A program made the translations under genes and the position numbers. Below the pieces are notes generated by a model. That model made no database searches, was not told the origin of the DNA, and was given only the letters and a program-made list of their open reading frames with translations. A stretch of 64,000 bases of DNA, from positions 186,001 through 250,000 of the forward strand of contig CAOLHI010000419.1 in NCBI GenBank assembly GCA_948474755.1, in the 5' to 3' direction. Numbering within the stretch: position 1 is the first letter of the stretch; every line of letters starts with the position of its first letter. Positions 23,406 to 36,204 of this stretch are shown in pieces. The stretch comes from Ctenosaura bakeri (Eukaryota; Chordata; Lepidosauria; Squamata; Iguanidae).

Positions 23406-23605
23406 CAATTTTACATGTGTTAGACTGGTTTTATTTTACACTGCCCTAAGATCTTCAGCTAAAAAGCAGGGTATAACTATTTTCATAATAAATAATTTAA
23501 AAAATAAACCATATTAGATGAATAACTGCAAGAACACCAATCATCCCAAATTCCTATCTCTGTATTAATATACTGTTCATTCTGATTACAGTGTTGAGAT
23601 TGTAA

Positions 23606-23926
23606 CTTTTAGCAAAGACATCCAGTGGGAATCCCAGGGAGCAGCTCTGCTGGGAGGGGAGTGTGACAGGAGTGCTTCCCTTCGCACCAGTTGGCTCCCT
23701 GCAAAAGGGAGCATGATGGCTTTGCCTCTTCCTTCCACAGCACAGCCAGCACCTTGCACTTCTGCAGCTTCCACAGGACAGATAAGTCTAGGATGGCTGC
23801 ACGATTGTGTGTCTATGATCATGCCACCTGGGGACGGGAGAAGGACAGGAGCACAATGATGCTTCTGCATGTCGTTGTTGCAGTCCCATCCTCATTGAGG
23901 GATGGGACGGTGGTGCAGAAAGAGCC
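23606..23926 (+). mobile_element. MITE-B copy, left tip lost
   Basis: The right tip gtgcagaaagagcc ends at 23926. The interior aligns by eye with 60359-60777 (gggaggggagtgtgacagga block, cctcttccttccacagcaca stem, gatcatgccacctggggac block). Confidence 0.62.
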
Positions 23927-24677
23927 TGGATCAGCTGAACTGCATTCCTCCATTATAACTAGGAATGGAAGGATCAGAAACATGCACAACCAGGTAATGA
24001 CTTCTGTTACAGAGTCACCATGTGTCTATTCCAGTACACAGACAAATCAGAGCTGTAGATCTACTGCTCTGCTACTGACAGCCATTCAGCTCCAAGGTAC
24101 ATGAGGAAGATGAAACTAATCACAGCACAGGCTATCATACTGTATCCCTATTACTTCAAAAATCTATCTGTTAAGCATGGCCCTTCCTAGCATTTGGAAA
24201 CACAAAACAGCATTTTGGCTGAACATAAAAAGTGCTGAGCATTGTGTTAAACCAAAAGCTTTCTGGTAATTGAAAACCTGGTGGCTATATACTGGACCTC
24301 AAAGGTACTTACTTATAGCTATCTTATATCCTATGTATTGGGGCAGTTGGTGAAGCCCTTTGCATGGGGGAGATAATACACACTCAGTTTTATGGCCATT
24401 TCTGTCTGCTGTTGTTCTGGGTTGAGCCACTCAGGTCCTGGATTCTGTTCCCAAGAAAGCTTCAATACCAGGAGAACTCCTGTACAACTCAGAGCATCTG
24501 CAGGAGTAATTGTTATAAAACCATGAGTAGATTTGCCTTTCCCACAGCAAAACATCTCTCAGCCACCCTTGCAGTGTATTCTTTCATTGTTATTTAGCTG
24601 ACATTTCTTCTAGAAGGGGTCCTTGATTTACTGAAATGCACACATTGACTTTACAGTGATTTTGACATAATCATATT
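23927..24677. other. No gene seen
   Basis: No named repeat or exon-like frame. Confidence 0.4.
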
Positions 24678-25005
24678 TGTCAGGAACTGAATTCACACAC
24701 ACAAATATAACAGTGCATATACCCTATTTATTAGGAACGTGATACATAGTACAGGACTTCAGTGAGTGAACTGGAGGCAATTAGCAAAATTCAAAACATT
24801 AAAGGCAAAGAGTTTCTCATCCCGCCCGCAAGGGACCTTGGAGTTCTGGTTTAGCCTGGCAGCGCTTATCACTACATTCCTAGTTTTGTTTATCTAACCG
24901 TCTCTGGTTCTCATACTTTGTTACAAGCAAGTTGCTACTTAACTCCTACTAGATGTCCCATAACTAAAATATGGAGGGCTACCCCACAATATTACTCTGT
25001 TGACA
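24678..25005 (-). mobile_element. Probable solo LTR, 328 bp
   Basis: Plus-strand ends TGTCAGGAACTG and CTGTTGACA give TG...CA termini (TGTCA/TGACA). On the minus strand an AATAAA signal lies about 50 bases before the end (antisense at about 24725-24735), as in an LTR. The flanks share only ATT, so a full duplication is not shown. No internal region is attached. Confidence 0.45.
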
Positions 25006-26080
25006 ATTGTAAGTAGGTGGTTCAAAGCCAAATCCTATTTTCTTTCTTTTTCTTGTCTCTGAACCTCTTGTAGATTGTTCTGAACTAAACCTGGAGATTT
25101 TCATTGTCTCATTAATCCTCTTTTGCATAATTCCTTCTTAAATCAAGAACAGTGAAAATTAATCACTTAAATAGGGAAGCAGAAGCATTTTACGTTAGAA
25201 AAAGAAGAGTAGTTATTTGTCCTTTGCACATGGAAGACAGAATCAATAAAATGGCATTCAAGAAAGAAAACTTAATGCAAGCTGATACTCCAGATAAAAG
25301 GTCTGAGATGGAATAAATCCAGAGGTTGTAGCAAGTCTCATTTACAGTGTCAGTGACCTTTTCAGGTCAAGGATGCAATGCATTAACAAGGTTGCTCATA
25401 GGAAAAACCATCTGTCAAGCTTCTTAACTTGTGGATGAATCAATCTGTCTTCTGACGTAAATATTTCATTTTTAATAAGTAATAAATTCAAACTGCAGAA
25501 AGAGAGGGACATTAAATGGAGGACAAAACAAAGGCTTTCTTCAGATGACAGGATCTAAAGAAGACAAGGGCATTTCCAGGTGTGTGCTCTATATATGTCT
25601 CTATGTCAGTAGACTTGTTTGGGGACTAGATAGTGCTTGTTTGTTGTCCAGTAAATGGTGCGAAAGTGGCCAATACTGTAGCATTGCCAGGGATGAAGCT
25701 GATTAATGCTTGAATAGAAAATGATTGGAAACACTATGTAAGCTACCATAATCTCTTCAAAAGAGGAGAAGGAAGAAAAAGTGTTTGAAAACTGCACAGT
25801 TTTCGAAAGCTATTCACTATTTGGGACTTATTTGTGCAAAATTTACACATGGTTATTTTGCGAAGGAAACAACATTTTCTGCATGGAAAACAATATTTTA
25901 ACACATAAACATTAATTCTTGTGCAGAAAATGCTGAAGCCAGGCATTATTCTAAGGTAGAGTAAGAGACATTTTGTGTGGTAGGAAAATAAAATGTGCAG
26001 TATGCAATAGATTTTTGGGCATTTGGCAACATGGCCATTAATCAGGAACAGTTTTTAAAACAAGTAGATGAGAAAGAGAT
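25006..26080. other. No gene seen; possible old DNA-transposon piece at 25800-25950
   Basis: The stretch near 25830-25935 (tgtgcaaaatttacac, ggaaacaacattttctgc, cttgtgcagaaaatg) shares word patterns with 47320-47460, suggesting two diverged copies of one repeat. Confidence 0.35.
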
Positions 26081-26083
26081 AAA

Positions 26084-26550
26084 GGCCCTTTCTGCATCTG
26101 GCTATTAAAACAGCGCAGAGCGAACTCCGATGGAGGTCTTCTGCACCGTGGAATGAACTGGGGTGGACTACTTTTTGTAGTTCCACACCTCAGTCCGGTT
26201 CGGAGCGACCAGAACTGGTCACGCAGCGTGCTTTTTTAAAACCTCTTTTAAGAGGTTTTTAAAAAGCACGGAGTGCGCGACTCTGTGTCACTCTGTCACC
26301 GCGCTCCGGTGCAGATTTGCAGGCGCGCACTAGTGTGTGCCCACAGATCTGCTGGGGGTAGGCTTTAGGCTGGCAAGCTTCTCTGGTTGGTGGAGAGCCT
26401 CCATCAACCAGAAGCCGCCATTTTGGATACCGGAGCAGTGCGGAGCGATGAGCTCGCACTGCTCCTCATCCCGATGGACTCGTCCAGATGCTGAAGAAAT
26501 CCGGTGAGTCCTGTTTTTGCACGGTTCCTTTCCCACTTGCGGAAAGAGCC
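26084..26550. mobile_element. MITE-B-type element, distinct GC-rich interior, AAA duplication
   Basis: Tips GGCCCTTTCTGCATC and inverse ttgcggaaagagcc, flanked by AAA on both sides (26081-26083, 26551-26553); without the element the site reads gagataaagatac. The interior differs from other MITE-B copies and has its own dyad (aacctcttttaagaggtttt near 26240-26262). The tips alone join it to the group. Confidence 0.75.
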
Positions 26551-27250
26551 AAAGATACAAAAATAAATAAATAAAAGTGGCTATTGTTTCCTTTCATTCT
26601 TAAATTAATCGTAAATAATTGGGACCAACTACTTGATGGCTTCACCAAAGATGATCCATGCACGAAGATCTGTCTAGCTGCTTTAGATCCAACAATGCTG
26701 TTGCAGGCATTGTCAACAGCACTGAGCATTCCTTTCCTACTATGGCTGCAGGGTTCACTGATATCTGCTAGAAAGTTTTGCTCTTTGTCACAAGACTTGT
26801 AATGACTTTCGCTTTCTGGAAATTTTTGGTTATTTTGATTTGGGCCACAATGCTATCACACTATGCCCATGTATCTTCAGGCAGTTTCTTGATAAGGCTG
26901 TCTCTATGCTTAATTTTTCATGGAGAACTCACATGAGTTATAACCAGGAGAGTGATTTCTTTAGTTCCTCTGCTATACAGTCTCTGTCCTCAACTGTCCC
27001 TACTGAAGATCGTGTTTCTCTTTCTACACTATTGTCACATGTTACATGGCTACGCAACATGTGGTGCTGGGTGGATTGGGAAGAAGTATTGTCTTAGAAG
27101 TGGCAATCTGGCTTCTTGTGCAGTATGAAAAAAACTAGCATGGAATAAAATCTGGTCACCTGCATAATGGAGAATCCCACATATCTATAGTTGATGATTT
27201 GCACTTTTCAATGCTTTAAAAGTAGTAATTATCACTATAGTTTCTAAATA
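26551..27250. other. No gene seen
   Basis: Includes a short A-rich (aaataaat) stretch just after the MITE. No recognisable exon. Confidence 0.4.
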
Positions 27251-27472
27251 TCCTGAAAGCACCAGATCCCATCTGATCTTGGCAGCTAAGCAGGGTTGGG
27301 TCTGGTTAGTACTTAGTTGGGAGACAGCCACTGAATACCATGCAGTGTAGGTTGTATTTCAGAGGAAAGCAATGGCAAGCCATCTTTGAGTATTCCTTGC
27401 CTTAAAAAACCCTTTGTTATGCATAGGGCTGCCATCGACAGATGACATGGGGGACAAATACACACATAGAGT
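27251..27472 (+). mobile_element. 5S-derived SINE, nearly full length
   Basis: The head from about 27251 follows 5S rRNA, including the A-box-like agctaagcaggg (about 27284) and C-box-like ggttagtacttagttgggag (about 27304). Then comes the body (ttcagaggaaagcaatggca) and a Bov-B-like tail (gggctgccatcgacagatga) ending in a CACA run. A mobile copy, not a working 5S gene, because the head runs directly into SINE body. Confidence 0.85.
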
Positions 27473-28941
27473 CACCACTATTGCTCTTAAAGCTTCTGAA
27501 AAGTTCTGTGTGTATTTGCACAGTTCTTCACACAGGATCACAATGGGGCAACGTTCCCTGGAATGCCATTGTAAGCATGCAACATCACACAGTCACACTG
27601 AAACTGTTTCCTGTGTGTGTAGAGCTTGACTCCTCTGCCCATGTGTGAGACTTTACAATCTGTGTTAAGAGAAATACATGAGCCCTTGAAACATCTCACA
27701 CAAAGTAGCATCTCATACAAAGTAAGTGTAGTTCCCCATCTCACTGATCTTTTTCAAAGTACTACAACCCTTTCCCCCCTTTCAGGTGTATTCTGAGTTC
27801 TCTCCACTAACCCCACACTTTGAATGGCTAAAATAAGTTCTGCAAAAGAGTTTGTCAGTTTTATGCAGACAATAAACATTATTTATTCAATGAATGTAGG
27901 CAAGGGTGCCACCTGAAAACAAACTTGTGCATATAGATAGAACTCTTCTGTGTGAATTCTTCATGGGGTACCTCAGTTCACATGTAGAACCTCTTGTGCT
28001 GTATGCTATATATGTTGAACGGAGGGATGGATGCAGGTATGTGTAGAGAATTATTGGTAGCAAGAGACTTGTGACTTCTCTCATACAGGTCTTCTTTTGT
28101 TTGAGAAATCTTTAAAGGAGATTCCCTGAACCTGCTAAAGAGAAGGCTTTCGTTCAAGAAGCAAATTACAAATGATGACTTTTTAAAATGACTTCATCAT
28201 TTTGTGTCTACCTTTCCCAGGCTTTTCTTTTTAAATGAACCAAGCAGAACATGGCTTGGCTTTTTGTTCTGTGCACAAAACTGTCTGATAATTTGTAACC
28301 AGCCAAGGCTTTATTGATTTCAATGCAGGTTGTGCCAATAATCTTCTTTAAGGATGACTATAAACTTTTTATTAGGTAAAAATGCTGACAACCATAGTTG
28401 GAAATTGATGGCTAAAGTGCGCTATCCAACATAATATAAATGTGAAGAGGATCCATTGCTGAATGTTAGAGCAGATACTTCACATCTCAAAAGATCTCAA
28501 ATTCTGTCCCCAATGCTTTCAGCCAAGAAATTGCAAGTAACAATGTTGGTGGAGGGCTCAATGCAAGAACTTGAAGATAGGAATATCTGAGGAATTTATT
28601 CACTGCAAATTCCAGTATATTGATCCACAGCTTCTGGACTACCGTGAAGGTCAGCTCTCAGTTATTCATTGCCTGTTACACTTCCTGACCATTATGAGGC
28701 AGTTGTCAGCTGATAATTTTTTTTAAAAAAATTACAGTGTATTTTGAAGGAAAATATGCTTAAACCTTTGCATTTATATATATCCTGAAAGGAGTATGCC
28801 TCAGCTTTGATTTTCCTCTCGGTCAGCCTTCTATTCTATGTTTTGCCTTTGTTCTTCACTGTGCAAGACCCTGGGATTCCTACCATATGTTCATATTATT
28901 ACTTCCTCACCATTGCCTTTCTTGTGTTTTGATACATAGGT
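27473..28941. other. No gene seen
   Basis: AT-rich single-copy-looking DNA. The 28080-28340 part is repeat-free and moderately complex, but I see no frame or splice-site pattern in it. Confidence 0.4.
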
Positions 28942-28946
28942 AATAT

Positions 28947-29411
28947 TGTTGGGGAACTGAGAGATTTTTAGTGATAAGTCTCCCAATCAGCAGAAATATT
29001 TTGTAATACACAGGCAGAAGTTGAACAAATTATTAGTCCCACTTTATCATCTCCACTCCAGACACACTTAATCTAGCTCAAAATAAATACAAACAGTTTG
29101 TTTAAAAAGTATGAAACGTTTACTCACAAAATCTTGTGCATAGTTTACACAGGTTCAAATTCTTGAAGAAAGGTAAGAAGAAATCAAGCAGTCACATGCC
29201 TATAGGGAAGCAAGCTTGTCAGAGAATCAGAGACCACATGCTTGCAGGGAAGCCAAAGAACAAAAGGGGAAGAGTAAGAGAACATGCAAGGGGATGTGGG
29301 TGTTGACCAAACAACTGGAAGTTTACTCTAGGCAATTCCCTCTATGCCTACAATAAACATGCAAATTAACTAGCCAATTAATTAAGCATGCAAAGGTTGC
29401 CACTCACAACA
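28947..29411. mobile_element. Solo LTR, 465 bp, 5-bp target duplication AATAT
   Basis: Ends TGTTGGGGAACTG and CACTCACAACA form a TGTTG/CAACA inverted pair. The exact duplication AATAT flanks it (28942-28946 and 29412-29416). An AATAAA lies near 29350, about 60 bases before the right end, favouring plus orientation. No internal genes, so it is a recombined solo LTR of an endogenous retroelement. Confidence 0.78.
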
Positions 29412-29416
29412 AATAT

Positions 29417-30555
29417 GAATGGAAATCTCGGTGATCCAAGTAGATATTGGTTTAAATGGGCTCATGATGAACTAGAAACTGGGCTAAAACGTGCACCTCA
29501 TTTTGCAGGGCAAGGTGTTTGTGAAGCAAGAAAAAACAAGGCCACATTATCTTTCTGAACAGTGCCTGAGAAGAACTCAGGCCATAGTATGCTCAAAATG
29601 AGAAGTGTTCAACAAAGGTAGACAAGGCTCTAGTATAACAGGGTTCTTTAGACAGGTTCCAGAGCTTTGAAATGAAGTGGGCTTTCCTCCAAAGACACCA
29701 AAATTGAATTCGGATCCAACTGAAGGATGTTCAAGGTCTGGAATAGTAAAAAGAATGGAAAAACACAAAGCAAAATAAACATTAGCCTTTATTTCTAGGT
29801 GGGGAAGAAGGAGGATTGAAGGTTTGAATGACAGGTCACTATTCTAATCCTAGGACATTTTTTGCAAGGGTCTCCCCAACTGCTATGTTTTTGGTGAAGT
29901 GTTCTGACTTTGATAGAACTGCTGATTTCAGATTCCTTCTTCTTTGGTGGTGTGTGTGCATGCGTGATTGGAGTTCTCAAACACCAGGGTTTGGCTACAA
30001 CTTAAATGTGCAGACTATAAACTTCACGCTCAATCTCTTGTTGTGATCCCCTCATATTGTGATGCTATACCTGAAAATGCATCTAAATCAAAGAACAGAT
30101 TGTTCTTTTCCTGTGATGGATAATGGAGATAAAAATCCCACTAAAATATTAGATTACTGGCATTGTTTTAGCTTCAGTATAAAATTTAGCTTGCCTGACT
30201 TAACCTTTGTGAGCAGTTGCTGCTATTGGGGCTAATGGGGCATGAAAAACATAATAACCTGTGAACCAGTGCTGAAAACTTCACCAAATGGACAAAAGAT
30301 TTCCTTCTTCAACAGGTCTGAATTAAGAATATCAGCAGTGATCACCGACATTTCACATAAACATATGTCATTGTAAAAATGAGAGGAAATAGGGCACTTT
30401 TAAAAATCTTTATTGCATGTTTATAAACATCATCAAGAAGATGATTGTGTTACATTGCAGGCTATTGGCTCAACATGTCATTTTTATAATTAATAGAAAT
30501 CTGAGGCTTACAATGGTAGAATCTTTTTTCTTGTGACTTTCATTAACTAAACTGA
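29417..30555. other. No gene seen
   Basis: Single-copy-looking DNA; no named repeat. Confidence 0.4.
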
Positions 30556-31690
30556 TTTATTTGTTTATTATACAACATAGAACAAAATAGTATACAGCAA
30601 AAAATAAACCAGAACATTAACAGACAATTGAAAATCAATTAAATGACTATAATATGAAAACAGTGGCAACTAAAACAGTTTCGGCTACACTATTTACGTT
30701 ATTATAATTAGTGGGAAATATACAGGATCTAATATTAAAAGATCCTTCTAAAGCAACCAGTTAATTCCAAACTCTCTGGTCTAAGTAAATAGTCTTTACC
30801 CCACAGCCTAGGAAGTTCCACATCTTTGGAGCTGCCACTAAGGTATTTGTGTCTCATGTCTTCACCAAACTTGCATGAGGTGATGAGACAAAGGCCATTT
30901 CCACACTATAAAGTTATAGTGGTATTATTCCACTTTCAACGTCCTATGGAATCCTGGGGTTTACAGTTTAGGGAGGGGCTCTTCCCTAAACTGCAAACCC
31001 CAGGATTGCACAGGATGTTGAAAGTGGAATGAATGAATATGAATGTGGAATGAATATGAAGTGGAATGAATGAATATGAATATCTGGAAATGGCCAAAGA
31101 GACAGCCTTTCCCTGAAGATCTAAAAATTCAGGCAGGCTCATATCTGCTTTTTCAGATGGACCCAGACTGTATATAGCTTTACAAATCACAATGAGAACT
31201 TTGAACTGTGTCAAGAAGGAAACTGGTAGACAGCAAAGCTGTCAAAACAGGGGCATTATATGTTTCTTGCAACCAGATCTGGGTAACAGCCTGGCTGCAG
31301 CATTTTGTATCTGCTTAAATTTTTGGATACTTTCCAAATACTGAGTGCATAGAATGTGTTACAGTAATCCAAATCACGTGTGTCACTGTGGCCGGATCAG
31401 ACATCTCCAGGACTAGGTGTAGCTGGTACACCAGTTTTAATAGTATGAATGGACTTTTGGCTACTGCTGAAACCTGGCCATGACTCAAGACTAAGTCCAG
31501 GAGTATACCCCAGCTACAAACAGGAGATTTCATCTAGCACACACAACCCATCCAGCATAGCCTGAATTCCCGTTCCCTGATCTGGATTTTAATTCAGAAG
31601 AAGCTGAAGCCACCTCGGTCTTGTCTGGATTAACCTTCAGTTTCTTTACTCACAGTCTTTTACTGAATCAGAGACTGGCTTAGCACCAAA
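30556..31690 (-). mobile_element. L2-type LINE, C-terminal and 3' part, split by MITE-A
   Basis: The minus strand reads INPDKTEVASA (near 31625-31690), a decayed 'leu-gly-val-leu' stretch, YQLHLVLEMSDPATVTHV (near 31370-31430) and, beyond the MITE, VAAPKMWNFLG-like residues (near 30810-30840). An AT-rich 3' UTR follows to about 30556. This is the L2 reverse transcriptase C-terminal order. Removing MITE-A and one AAA restores gatgagacaaagagacagcc. Confidence 0.72.
30893..31095. mobile_element. MITE-A with expanded right arm, AAA duplication
   Basis: Tips ggccatttccacac and ctggaaatggcc, flanked by AAA on both sides (30890-30892 and 31096-31098). The centre is the palindrome (gggaggggctcttccctaaa). 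The right arm is stretched by about three imperfect repeats of gtggaatgaatatgaa between 31024 and 31084, probably slippage after insertion. Confidence 0.83.
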
Positions 31691-33254
31691 ACAGTTTCTT
31701 TGGAATTAGATGGAAAGAGAAAAGAGTTGGGTGTCATAAATGCCAAAACTGGAAATCTTTCCCAATGTTTTTACACACACACACACACAAACACACCACA
31801 GAGCTTGTTTGACTAATATAATCAACTGCATGTGATCTGTTTTGTCAAAGCAACTACTTCCTACCTTCACTGCATGAATGGAGCATTCTTGTGACTCATG
31901 GAGCTGGTTTAAATTATTTCCCTTCTTTCATCTGCAACAACAGAGTGAGTGCACTGCATACTGCTCCTTTTTTATTTCTACCCTGGCAGGAAACTGGCAT
32001 TTTTTATTTTTTAAATTGTGAGTGCTCTGACCTTGGAGTACCTCCAGATGTTGCTATAAGATTGCTGCCTAAGCAATGGGACCAAAGCTAATGTTAACTG
32101 CAGAATAGATCATACAGAGGGCAGTGTATGTGCATAGGTCAATGCTCTTTTTCCAGTCTCCAGTACCACTTCGCGCCAATGAATCACTTAATTCCATCAA
32201 GCTTTGCCCTCCTACCCTAATGAGCAGTGTGACTTATGAGCATCTCAGGATGAAAATAGTCTCACTTCTTCACTAAACAATCATTTTGCTCAGAGAACTT
32301 TATTACACTATTAAGTCAATCATTCATGGAAGCAAGGCTTCCTATTCCTGTTGCAGAAAATAAAACTTGTTTGGGGAACAGTTAAGCCATCACAGGCCAA
32401 CTGAGTGAAAGGAATAAGTTATTTTCCATTTTCTTGACGCCAGATAGCATCTCACAAAAGAGGTGATTCCCCTTATTGAAAAGGCAAACATGCTGTTACG
32501 TTAGCCACAGGAAAGTGAGACAGTAATCATGGTGTGTTTATTAATAGATAACATCAGTAACATTTCCTCCAATGAATAGTAGTTAATATGCTCATGAACA
32601 CTCTTGTGCATTATAGCTTCTATTACTTCTCCATGTTCTTGGCTTCCAGCTATATAATTAATTTTGTAATGTAAGACTTGACAGGTGGTTTTAATTTTCT
32701 AGACCACTGAGGGAGAGACATGAGCTTACAATTAGGGAAATATCGCTCAGATGTTTGTATTAAAACAGTCATTTTGTTCTTTGACTTTGTACATAAGGAA
32801 GAATCTAATTTTGATTTGCTTTTAGGGCAATATACGCTGGCAATTATATATATAGTGTTTCATTCATTTATTTGTCCCTGGTCAGCAATTCTTTAGCTGA
32901 GGAATTTGAACAAGATTGAAATGTCACTAACTAATGTTAGCTCCACCTACCAACATGTTCATACTCATAAAACTGAAACGAGACACATGCAGAGAATTCT
33001 TTTGGTTTCCTCTCCATTTACACAGCAAGTGATTTACTCATTCCTTGTATGACACAATTGGAGTGCCCTGAAAACAACTCTGTTGCTATTCATGCTACAG
33101 GCAGAAGAAAGTTTAAAGTTCTTTGTCTATATCTAAGCTCACATTGGATAAAGTGGCTCTTCCATAACTGGAAGAGTGTCGGGCTTTGGATCCTGCACTG
33201 AGAACCAACATGGGAAAAAAATGTAAGAACTATCCTGAGTCCCTAAGCTACAAG
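31691..33254. promoter_or_regulatory. No gene seen; 32.2-32.9 kb is a possible conserved non-coding block
   Basis: A short (CA)n tract is at 31771-31790. From about 32200 to 32900 the DNA is free of recognisable repeats, AT-rich, and carries TAATTA-type and CAATCA motifs. A regulatory role is inference only. Confidence 0.2.
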
Positions 33255-35225
33255 TTGCTTATGATTAATAACAACAACATTTATTTCTTACCCTCCTCTC
33301 CACATGGATTGAGGCAAGGGACAACAAACAATAGATTAAGGCATAGATCAGTTAAAAACATAACATAAAATGCATAACGTCATCTTAGAAGAACAAATAA
33401 TGCAAATACCTAAAAACAGTCAAAACATTTTAAAAATTCATTGTTAAAATTTACAATTTAAAATAATCTGGATAGGTCTGCCAGAAGGCCTGCCAGACTG
33501 GTCTGTAAAGCTGTTTTAAATTCAGACATCATATTCAGCTGTTGAATCTCTTCTGACAGATCATTCCACAGTCTAGGAGAGACTGAAGAAAAAATCCTCT
33601 GTGTGACCATTGCCAGTTGAGCCCTGACCAGTTGAAGTAAATGTCCCTAGAGGACCTGAGTGTATGAGGCAGGTTTTATGGAAGTAGACAATGGGGTTGG
33701 TAACTTGGACCCAAACCATATAGGGCTTTAGGGATGATAGCCAGCACTTTGTACTTTGCCTGGAAACTAATTGGCAGCCAATGAAGTGACTTCAATATTG
33801 CTATGATATGCTCACTCCTAAATGTACCAGTAAACAATCTGGCTGCCATGTTTTGAACCAATTGAAGTTTCTGAACTTGGGATAACTGATCTGTGTAATC
33901 CTACTCATGGAGTCACTGAACATGCCATTATCAACTTCTGCTACAATGATGGAATCTAAATTGGCTTTTATCTGAGAGATTTTATCTGTGAAGTGACCAT
34001 TAAAAGGATCACAGAGAACTGCTCAAAGCTCTAAAATAGGATTTGGGGAGAAAGTGATTGAGTTAAACTTTTCACTATCCTGAATAGTTCAGCTGGACAT
34101 GAATTTGCAGATGCAATACATTCAGAGAAGATTTTCTTCACTGCACGTATTGCCACCTTATTGGAACAAAAATCTCTATATCATGTCTTGTCAGATATAT
34201 GTCAGGTTTTCTGCCATCTGTGCTTCAGTCATCTTCTTTCCCATTTCAGCCCGCTAGGGTCCTCTGCATATCAAGGGAGCTATCATATCAATAGCCCTAG
34301 TCAGATCTTGATTCCATCTATTGACTAGGGCTTTGACAGCTATGAAACCCTCTAAGGTTTTCCAGAATCTTAAAGGATTCATTTGCCTTCAAGGGCAGAC
34401 CATCTTAATAGGTCCACCACCCCTATATGGACAGATACTAGTTCTGGACAGAAAATGATCTGTTCATGACAAGTCAGATGTATTAATCACCTTCACCCAC
34501 AGATCTGTATGTTGTGAGCTGAAAACAGCATCAAAAGTGTAACCTGCTGAACGTGTGGGCCCTGAAACCAGTTGGGATAGGCCCAGGATTGTCATGGATG
34601 CCATGAATTCCCAAGCTATGCCTGACAGACTGGTCTCAAATGGAATGTTGAAGGCACCCAAGACCAAAAGTCTAGGCAACTCCAACACTAATTTCAAGAC
34701 CAGTTCTCTGAGCTTGGCTAGGGAGTCTGTTAGGCAGCTGGGTGTACAGTACACTAACAGGATCCTCAGTCTGTCCCTGGTCTTCAAGCTCAGATATACA
34801 CTCTCAGAGTGGTTCAGCTCCCTAATAGGTAATCTCATCAGGTTAAAATAGTCTTTATAGACCACAGCTACTCCACCCCCTCCACTTTCTCTCACCTGCT
34901 CACTAACACAGTACCCTGCTGGGAGAGCCTGTGCTCATTTTGGGCTGCTATCATCTCCCAGCCAAGTTTCTGTAAAGCATGCCAGGTCAGCCTTCTCATC
35001 AGTAAGGAGATCATAGACTGTATGCACCTCTTTTTTAACTGATCTGGCATTACACAAGAGCAAAGTGAGATTTTGTGGGTGGCTTGGTCCACTTTCAAGT
35101 CCCTGAGGATGGCAGGATGACTGGAAGGTAAGACAAGTGTTAAATATCTCTCTCTACATCCTCTATAATGGCATATTGTATCTCCCTCTGTCCTGGACAA
35201 CTTGTATTGCCAACCCATTTTCTCT
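33255..35225 (-). mobile_element. L2-type LINE with endonuclease but no reverse transcriptase core
   Basis: On the minus strand: LGWEMIAAQNEH (near 34930-34980), GGGGVAVVYKDYFNLMRL (near 34835-34890), LGAFNIPFETSLSG (near 34625-34675; LGDFN in intact copies) and SAGYTFDAVFSS (near 34515-34550) mark the endonuclease. The linker region follows at 33890-34460. It then jumps straight to the C-terminal block QLVQNMAARLFTG...SLHWLPIS (33720-33870) and a 3' UTR ending near 33255 (gaggagggtaagaaataa with a TGTTGTTATT tail). The catalytic reverse transcriptase region is absent. Confidence 0.8.
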
Positions 35226-35498
35226 ACATATTATACTCAGCAATGAACAAAAACACTAAGTATACATGAGACAATTAACAACACATTAACACAACTCTAA
35301 AAATCACTTAACAGTGGTTGCAATTGTGTACATACCAGGTTTATAAAACTGAGTGTCGGCTAGACTAGCATAACCTTACTCACACTAAAGTGATGCCTTA
35401 TAGCCAACTAGATGGTACCCGGTTGTGCTCCCACCACTTCCCAGTCTTGCAACTGCCACTCTCACTGCCAGTTCATTTATAATTATAAATAATATCTG

Positions 35499-35547
<49 letters not shown>

Positions 35548-36204
35548 GTAGAGTTCTCTGATAATTTGTTAATGGATTCCAACATACAACAGTTCAATAC
35601 ATCATGAGACACATGAGACCTCACACTGCTCCAGCCACATACATGATGAAGATACTCCATGTTTTAGATCACATATAGGAAACCACTGGTCAATGATATG
35701 GGTACAACCTGCAGGGGTTTCCTTCCAACCTCCCAACCCTTCTGACACCTTGATCCCAATCCTCCCAGATGGGTGTGTCATCTGGTACACAGATAACTAT
35801 GGGTATTGTTTTATTTCTTGAATGAGATCCAGATATGGGATCCCTTGGGGGTTTGCTTATCTAATCATCTTCTCACTTGTGCATGTGAGACATGGTTCTA
35901 GTTTGGTTGGCCGTAGTTTCCTGTCACATGTCTGTTGTATCTTCTTAACCATTTTCCTGGTGTTATTGGGTTCACACTGTGGGTACAGCATGGGGTGCAG
36001 TGGGCTACAGGTTCAACATTGGCCAGAGTGACAAGACATAAGTGAATGTGTTGCCTTGGCTAATGGTCCAGTGTGCATGGCTAGGCACCTACCAATGACC
36101 CTTTCTCTGTCTTATGTATGATTCAACATATTTGGCAATACAAGAAGACATATGTAAGATGTTCTTTCAGAAAATTTCCATAGTCTGCAAGCAAGGCTTG
36201 AGAT
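35226..36204. other. No gene seen; (TCTA)n microsatellite inside
   Basis: Holds a 51-bp (TCTA)n array at 35497-35547. The rest is unassigned. Confidence 0.45.
35497..35547. repeat. (TCTA)n microsatellite
   Basis: About 12 uninterrupted copies; likely length-polymorphic. Confidence 0.9.

Noticed and set aside
27251..27372. 5S rRNA gene
   Set aside because: The 5S-like head is diverged and continues straight into SINE body with a Bov-B-like tail, so it is a mobile copy.
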